Origin: an uncultured Lachnoclostridium sp. | Lineage (GTDB): Bacteria > Bacillota > Clostridia > Lachnospirales > Lachnospiraceae | Direction of reading: 5' to 3' | NCBI GenBank assembly: GCA_905212635.1 | Contig: CAJMFH010000052.1 | Location: 1 to 10,119 of the forward strand | Length of the DNA: 10,119 bases | Shown here: positions 7,090 to 10,119 of the stretch, one piece after another | Numbering within the stretch: position 1 is the stretch's first letter | Layout: every line of letters starts with the position of its first letter | Made by a program: the position numbers and the translations under genes | The notes under the pieces: generated by a model | The model's input: only the letters and a program-made list of their open reading frames with translations | What the model was told of the DNA's origin: nothing | Database searches by the model: none

Positions 7090-8388
7090 TTATCCAACTT
7101 TTAATTTAAATTTCTGAATCGCTCTCTCATCGTCATCATCGACTTTTTCGATAAATCCTCCGAGTCCGCGGATCTTGTCTTCAAAATTCTCATATCCGCG
7201 TTCGATATACTGAATCTGTTCTACAGTTGTAAAACCGTCTGCCACCAGACCGGCAATCACGAGTGCTGCGCCGGCACGAAGATCCGGTGCACTTACAGTC
7301 GCTCCGGTAAATCCTTCCACACCGGTAATGATTGCTGCATTTCCTTCCACATTGATATTGGAACCCATGCGGCGAAGTTCGCTGATGTATTTGAATCTTG
7401 TCTCAAAAATGGTCTCTGTTACAATGCTGACCCCTTCCGACAATGCCAGAAGCGTAACCATCTGTGGCTGCATATCCGTCGGGAATCCCGGATACGGCAT
7501 CGTTTTTACGTTGGCGTATCCCATACGTCCATTGGAATGTACGCGCACGCAATCGTCGTATTCTTCCACTTTCGCGCCTATCTCAATGAGTTTGGCTGTG
7601 ATTGCTTCCAAATGCTTTGGAATGACATTGCGGATATAGACATCTCCACCAGTCGCCGCTGCCGCGATCATATACGTTCCGGCTTCAATCTGATCCGGAA
7701 TGATGGAATATTCACTTCCGTGCAAACGCTCTACACCGCGGATACGGATCGTATCTGTACCAGCACCTTTGATATTGGCTCCCATGCTGTTTAAGAAGTT
7801 CGCAACATCTACGATATGCGGCTCTTTTGCCGGATTTTCAATGATGGTCTTTCCTTCTGCCATGCACGCTGCCATCATAATATTGATCGTCGCCCCCACA
7901 CTTGGGCAATCCAGATAAATATGGCTTCCGATCAATGCCTCTGCATACGCATCAATTTTTCCATTGTGAATTGTCACGGTTGCACCAAGCTGCTCAAAGC
8001 CTTTGAGATGCTGGTCAATCGGACGGCTTCCGATCTGGCATCCGCCCGGCAGAGCGACAACCGCTTTTTTATATTTTCCAAGAAGCGCACCTACGAGATA
8101 GTAGGAACCACGGATCTTACGGATATATTCATCATCTACATTAACATCATTAATAACAGCCCCGTTAATACGGACCGTATGTTCATCTATTCTTTCTACA
8201 ACTGCTCCAATCCCCTCAATGGCATCGAGCAATACTTTTACATCATCTACTTCCGGAAGATTTTCAATCAAAACCGGCTCGTCTGCCATAATTGCGGCAA
8301 CGATGATACCCAGTGCTGCATTTTTCGCACCGCCGATCTGAACTTCTCCCTGTAGTGGTCTTCCGCCTTTTATAATATACTGCTTCAT
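7090..8388 (-). CDS. murA: UDP-N-acetylglucosamine 1-carboxyvinyltransferase (MurA)
   Basis: MurA transfers enolpyruvate from phosphoenolpyruvate to UDP-GlcNAc in the cytoplasm, the first committed step of peptidoglycan synthesis. The 432-residue protein is of normal length with all key residues visible: Lys22 and Asn23 in GGAKNAALG, the catalytic-loop Cys117 in LPGGCQIGSRP (equivalent to Cys115 of E. coli), Asp305 in FPTDMQPQ, and Arg371 in DLRAGAA. A Cys at position 117 rather than Asp predicts sensitivity to fosfomycin. The C-terminus carries a short acidic stretch (DDDD, residues 417-420) after the conserved region. The ATG at 8388 follows GGAGAGG with 5 nt spacing. A promoter candidate lies about 45 nt upstream. 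Firmicutes often carry two MurA paralogues; which one this is cannot be told from the sequence alone. Confidence 0.98.
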   Translation of the reverse strand: MKQYIIKGGRPLQGEVQIGGAKNAALGIIVAAIMADEPVLIENLPEVDDVKVLLDAIEGIGAVVERIDEHTVRINGAVINDVNVDDEYIRKIRGSYYLVGALLGKYKKAVVALPGGCQIGSRPIDQHLKGFEQLGATVTIHNGKIDAYAEALIGSHIYLDCPSVGATINIMMAACMAEGKTIIENPAKEPHIVDVANFLNSMGANIKGAGTDTIRIRGVERLHGSEYSIIPDQIEAGTYMIAAAATGGDVYIRNVIPKHLEAITAKLIEIGAKVEEYDDCVRVHSNGRMGYANVKTMPYPGFPTDMQPQMVTLLALSEGVSIVTETIFETRFKYISELRRMGSNINVEGNAAIITGVEGFTGATVSAPDLRAGAALVIAGLVADGFTTVEQIQYIERGYENFEDKIRGLGGFIEKVDDDDERAIQKFKLKVG

Positions 8389-8425
8389 ATCGACCTCTCC
8401 ATTTTTACTTTTCTAAATTATCACA

Positions 8426-8478
8426 TCATTACTAGTATACCACATATCTTCATTTTGTAAAATGTCAATTTCATTACT
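8426..8478. repeat. Direct repeat TCATTACT flanking the murA promoter
   Basis: TCATTACT (plus strand) occurs at 8426-8433, directly abutting the -10 element near the predicted transcription start, and again at 8471-8478, just upstream of TTGACA. The copies are 45 bp apart. This could be a paired operator, but two matching 8-mers in AT-rich DNA may also arise by chance. Confidence 0.25.
8434..8468 (-). promoter_or_regulatory. Candidate sigma-A promoter for murA (extended -10)
   Basis: Reading the minus strand, TGG followed by TATACT (8439-8434) makes an extended -10 element. A consensus TTGACA lies upstream at 8468-8463, but the 23-nt spacer is longer than the usual 16-18. The promoter may therefore rely on the extended -10, with TTTTAC as a poor -35 at normal spacing. 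Initiation near 8427 would give a leader of about 40 nt. It sits in the only sizeable gap in the window. Confidence 0.55.
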
Positions 8479-8493
8479 TTTTTTAAATATGTG

Positions 8494-9060
8494 TTATGAT
8501 TTTTTTACAGAATAGCCAAATTTCCCAATTTTTTCCCCAAGTTCAAAATATTCACCGTGTGAATACGCAACGAGACCCAGCTTATTTAATTCAAATTTTC
8601 CGGTCTCATTCATATATTTTTCGCTCACCTGCACTCCTGCCACTTCGGCGATAAACATATGGTGGCTTCCCAATTCCAACACGTCTTTCACCTTGCACTC
8701 AATATTTACCGGGCTTTCCGCAATGATCGGTGCTCCCTTGAGATGCACTGCCGGCGCTGCTGTCAGTTTCATTTCTTTAAATTTGTCCACATCGCGGCCG
8801 GACTTCACTCCACACCAGTCGGTCGCACGCGTCAGTTCCCTGGATGTAAGATTCACAACAAACTCGCCGGTTTCCCGTATGATGTCATACGAATACCGCT
8901 CCGGTCGGACGGAAATCGAAAGCATCGCCGGGTCGCTGCAAATCGTTCCTGCCCATGCCACGGTTATTATATTCGGTGTTTCTCCTTCCCGCCCACAGCT
9001 TACCATAACTGCCGGCACCGGATATAACATATTGCCGGGTTTCCATTCCTGCTTTTTCAT
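8494..9060 (-). CDS. Flavin reductase family protein (FMN-binding)
   Basis: A 188-residue protein of the flavin reductase-like, FMN-binding split-barrel family. Recognisable blocks are the N-terminal KPGNMLYPVPAVMVSC (residues 7-22), PNIITVAWAGTICSDP (29-44), ISVRPERYSYDIIRETGEFV (49-68) and TDWCGVKSGRDVDKF (80-94). These correspond to the flavin-binding core. The likely role is NAD(P)H-linked flavin reduction or electron transfer in the cytoplasm, but the physiological partner is unknown. I chose the ATG at 9060 because GGAGG and GGAG lie just upstream and the family normally starts just before this KPG motif. An ATG at 9084 overlaps the previous stop (ATGA) and would add eight residues. The gene probably shares a transcript with the upstream acidic gene. 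No clear terminator follows its stop. Confidence 0.93.
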   Translation of the reverse strand: MKKQEWKPGNMLYPVPAVMVSCGREGETPNIITVAWAGTICSDPAMLSISVRPERYSYDIIRETGEFVVNLTSRELTRATDWCGVKSGRDVDKFKEMKLTAAPAVHLKGAPIIAESPVNIECKVKDVLELGSHHMFIAEVAGVQVSEKYMNETGKFELNKLGLVAYSHGEYFELGEKIGKFGYSVKKS

Positions 9061-9080
9061 CGTTCTCCATTCCTCCTTCA

Positions 9081-10119
9081 TCATAAGCGGATCTTGTAGC
9101 AGATCTGCTTTTCCAGATTTCTGTGATGTCCCAAAAAGTCATCCAGTTTTTCATAATCCCCTTCGAGTACGATCACAATTTGTTTACCATATTTTTCCAT
9201 TACTTCACGAATCTTTTCAACGCTCTCTTCAGACAACGCCGGTGCATTTTCAATATACATACATCCACCGATGAATTTTTCGATCCATTCTTCCAAATCT
9301 ACTTCATCCAGTTTTTCTGCCTGAATCTTTCCGATGTTTTTGGCTTCAAAATACTGGTTTTTCTTTAATTCCTTGAATAATTTCTTTGCCACGGCAAGCG
9401 AGATGCCCGGAGCTGCACCAGCCAATGCAAAGTGAATGGTTCTCTCCTCCTGCGGCATTTTCTTGATCGCTGCTTTCAATGTGCAGTATGTAATCGCATT
9501 TACGGACACATCTTCACATACTTCCACTTCCATCGGCCGTCCCGAAAGCGGATGTGATTTTATACGGATCTTATCCAGATTCATCGTATCTTCCAGATTG
9601 ATGACCTTGCGTTTTTCTTTCATTTCTTCCAGCTGGTCTTCCAGCGATTCCAATTGTGTCGTTGTCTGTTTCCGAACCGCAGGTTCCTGTTTTGACTCAT
9701 CTTTTTCTTCCTCTGCCTCGTCGTCTCCGGTCTCCTCTTCTGCAGCAGCCGTCTCCATGATCTCCTGTGCCTCTCTGGCTACGATAGCTTTGGCATCCAG
9801 TTCTTCCGTCGATTCCTGTTTATCGGTATCCAGCTCTTCCGGAAAATCGTCTTCATCGTCAAAGGTATCCAGATCCACTTTAAAATAGTTGATCAGGCGA
9901 TTGAAAAATCCCTTTTTCTTTGGATGTTCTGTTTCTTCATCATCCTCTTCGTCCTGTTCAGATTCTTCGTCGTCTGATTCTCCTTCGGTTTTTGTGGATT
10001 CTCCTTCGGTTTCCTCGGAAACGGTCTCTTCCGCTGCTTCTTCTATTTCGGTCTCCTCCGCAGATTCTTCTTCCACTTCCTCAGAAACAATTTCTTCCAC
10101 AGGCTCTTCAACGAGTTCC
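9081..10119 (-). CDS. Acidic protein with degenerate AAA+ (SpoVK/CbbX-like) C-terminal domain (5' end beyond window)
   Basis: The frame is open to the window edge (345 visible codons). A GTG at 10100 lies inside continuing Glu-rich sequence (ELVEEPVEEIVS) and is unlikely to be the start. Roughly the first 170 visible residues are strongly acidic and low complexity, broken by a basic patch (PKKKGFFNRLINYFK). A predicted coiled-coil segment follows (QLESLEDQLEEMKEKRK). The last 120 residues or so align by eye with the SpoVK/CbbX type of AAA+ domain. HFALAGAAPGISLAVAKKLF (about 9436-9377) sits where the Walker A segment would be but lacks GKT. GGCMYIENAPAL (about 9270-9235) sits where GGxLFIDEAYSL would be, with Asp-Glu changed to Glu-Asn. 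IVIVLEGDYEKLDDFLGHH matches the following strand and helix. The protein ends without a lid domain. I infer a non-hydrolysing pseudo-ATPase or scaffold. The specific function is not recognised. Confidence 0.8.
   Translation of the reverse strand, partial: ELVEEPVEEIVSEEVEEESAEETEIEEAAEETVSEETEGESTKTEGESDDEESEQDEEDDEETEHPKKKGFFNRLINYFKVDLDTFDDEDDFPEELDTDKQESTEELDAKAIVAREAQEIMETAAAEEETGDDEAEEEKDESKQEPAVRKQTTTQLESLEDQLEEMKEKRKVINLEDTMNLDKIRIKSHPLSGRPMEVEVCEDVSVNAITYCTLKAAIKKMPQEERTIHFALAGAAPGISLAVAKKLFKELKKNQYFEAKNIGKIQAEKLDEVDLEEWIEKFIGGCMYIENAPALSEESVEKIREVMEKYGKQIVIVLEGDYEKLDDFLGHHRNLEKQICYKIRL
9085..9110. repeat. Imperfect hairpin containing a 12-bp palindrome at the end of the acidic gene
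   Basis: AGCAGATCTGCT (9098-9109) is a perfect 12-bp palindrome. It lies within a larger inverted repeat, AAGCGGATCT (9085-9094) with AGATCTGCTT (9101-9110), matching at 9 of 10 positions. It falls within the last codons of the acidic gene, immediately before the stop and the flavin reductase start region. On the minus-strand RNA the odd pair is an A-C mismatch, while on the plus strand it would be a G-U wobble. Function unknown; possibly incidental. Confidence 0.35.
9976..10012 (-). repeat. In-frame 21-bp spaced direct repeat in the acidic region
   Basis: The 16-mer GATTCTCCTTCGGTTT (plus strand) occurs at 9976-9991 and 9997-10012, offset by 21 bp. It encodes two copies of TEGES seven residues apart (TEGESTKTEGES). 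This fits a recent in-frame duplication or slippage event within the low-complexity acidic segment. Confidence 0.75.

Noticed and set aside
7816..8355. Plus-strand open frame of 179 codons opposite murA
   Set aside because: Antisense to murA, whose catalytic residues are all visible; no convincing domain in the shadow.
10009..10025. Short inverted repeat GTTTCC-TC-GGAAAC in the acidic coding region
   Set aside because: A 2-nt loop and a location inside repetitive Glu codons make it likely to be incidental.
10098..10100. GTG as the start codon of the acidic gene
   Set aside because: The frame stays open to the window edge with the same Glu-rich composition upstream, so the true start is outside the window.

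Overview
The window looks like a chromosomal segment of a Gram-positive Clostridia bacterium, most likely a member of the Lachnospiraceae. I judge this from moderate GC content, strong AGGAGG-type ribosome binding sites, a Firmicutes-style MurA, and a MoxR/DUF58/transglutaminase cluster followed by a BspA-like leucine-rich-repeat surface protein. The genus cannot be fixed from the sequence alone. All seven genes lie on the minus strand, so transcription runs from high to low coordinates. Both end genes are cut by the window.

Layout in transcription order. (1) 10119-9081: the C-terminal part of a very acidic protein that ends in what reads as a degenerate AAA+ (SpoVK/CbbX-like) domain lacking the Walker lysine. 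(2) 9060-8494: a flavin reductase family protein, 20 nt downstream of gene 1. (3) 8493-8389: the only sizeable intergenic gap, holding a good promoter candidate for murA. (4) 8388-7090: murA, the first committed step of peptidoglycan synthesis. (5) 7089-7027: a short gap with a hairpin that looks like a weak or leaky terminator. (6) 7026-6100: a MoxR AAA+ ATPase. (7) 6061-4949: a DUF58 membrane protein. (8) 4959-2461: a TgpA-like polytopic membrane protein with a transglutaminase-like domain. (9) 2439-1: a secreted protein with a transglutaminase-like domain, BspA/LRR_5 repeats and Ig-like domains, running off the window. There is no intergenic stretch longer than 300 bases.

Genes 6-9 are tightly packed (38 nt gap, 11 nt overlap, 21 nt gap) and read as one operon. 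MoxR, DUF58 and TgpA-like proteins form a recurrent cluster thought to act as a chaperone-like envelope module. The unusual addition is the secreted leucine-rich-repeat protein, which has an intact Cys-His-Asp triad. The TgpA-like protein next to it has Ser and Glu where the catalytic Cys and Asp are expected. The pair may therefore be a pseudo-enzyme membrane scaffold plus an active or substrate-binding surface partner. This is the main observation to follow up, together with the degenerate AAA+ domain at the other end. No mobile elements, CRISPR arrays, tRNAs or rRNAs were seen.
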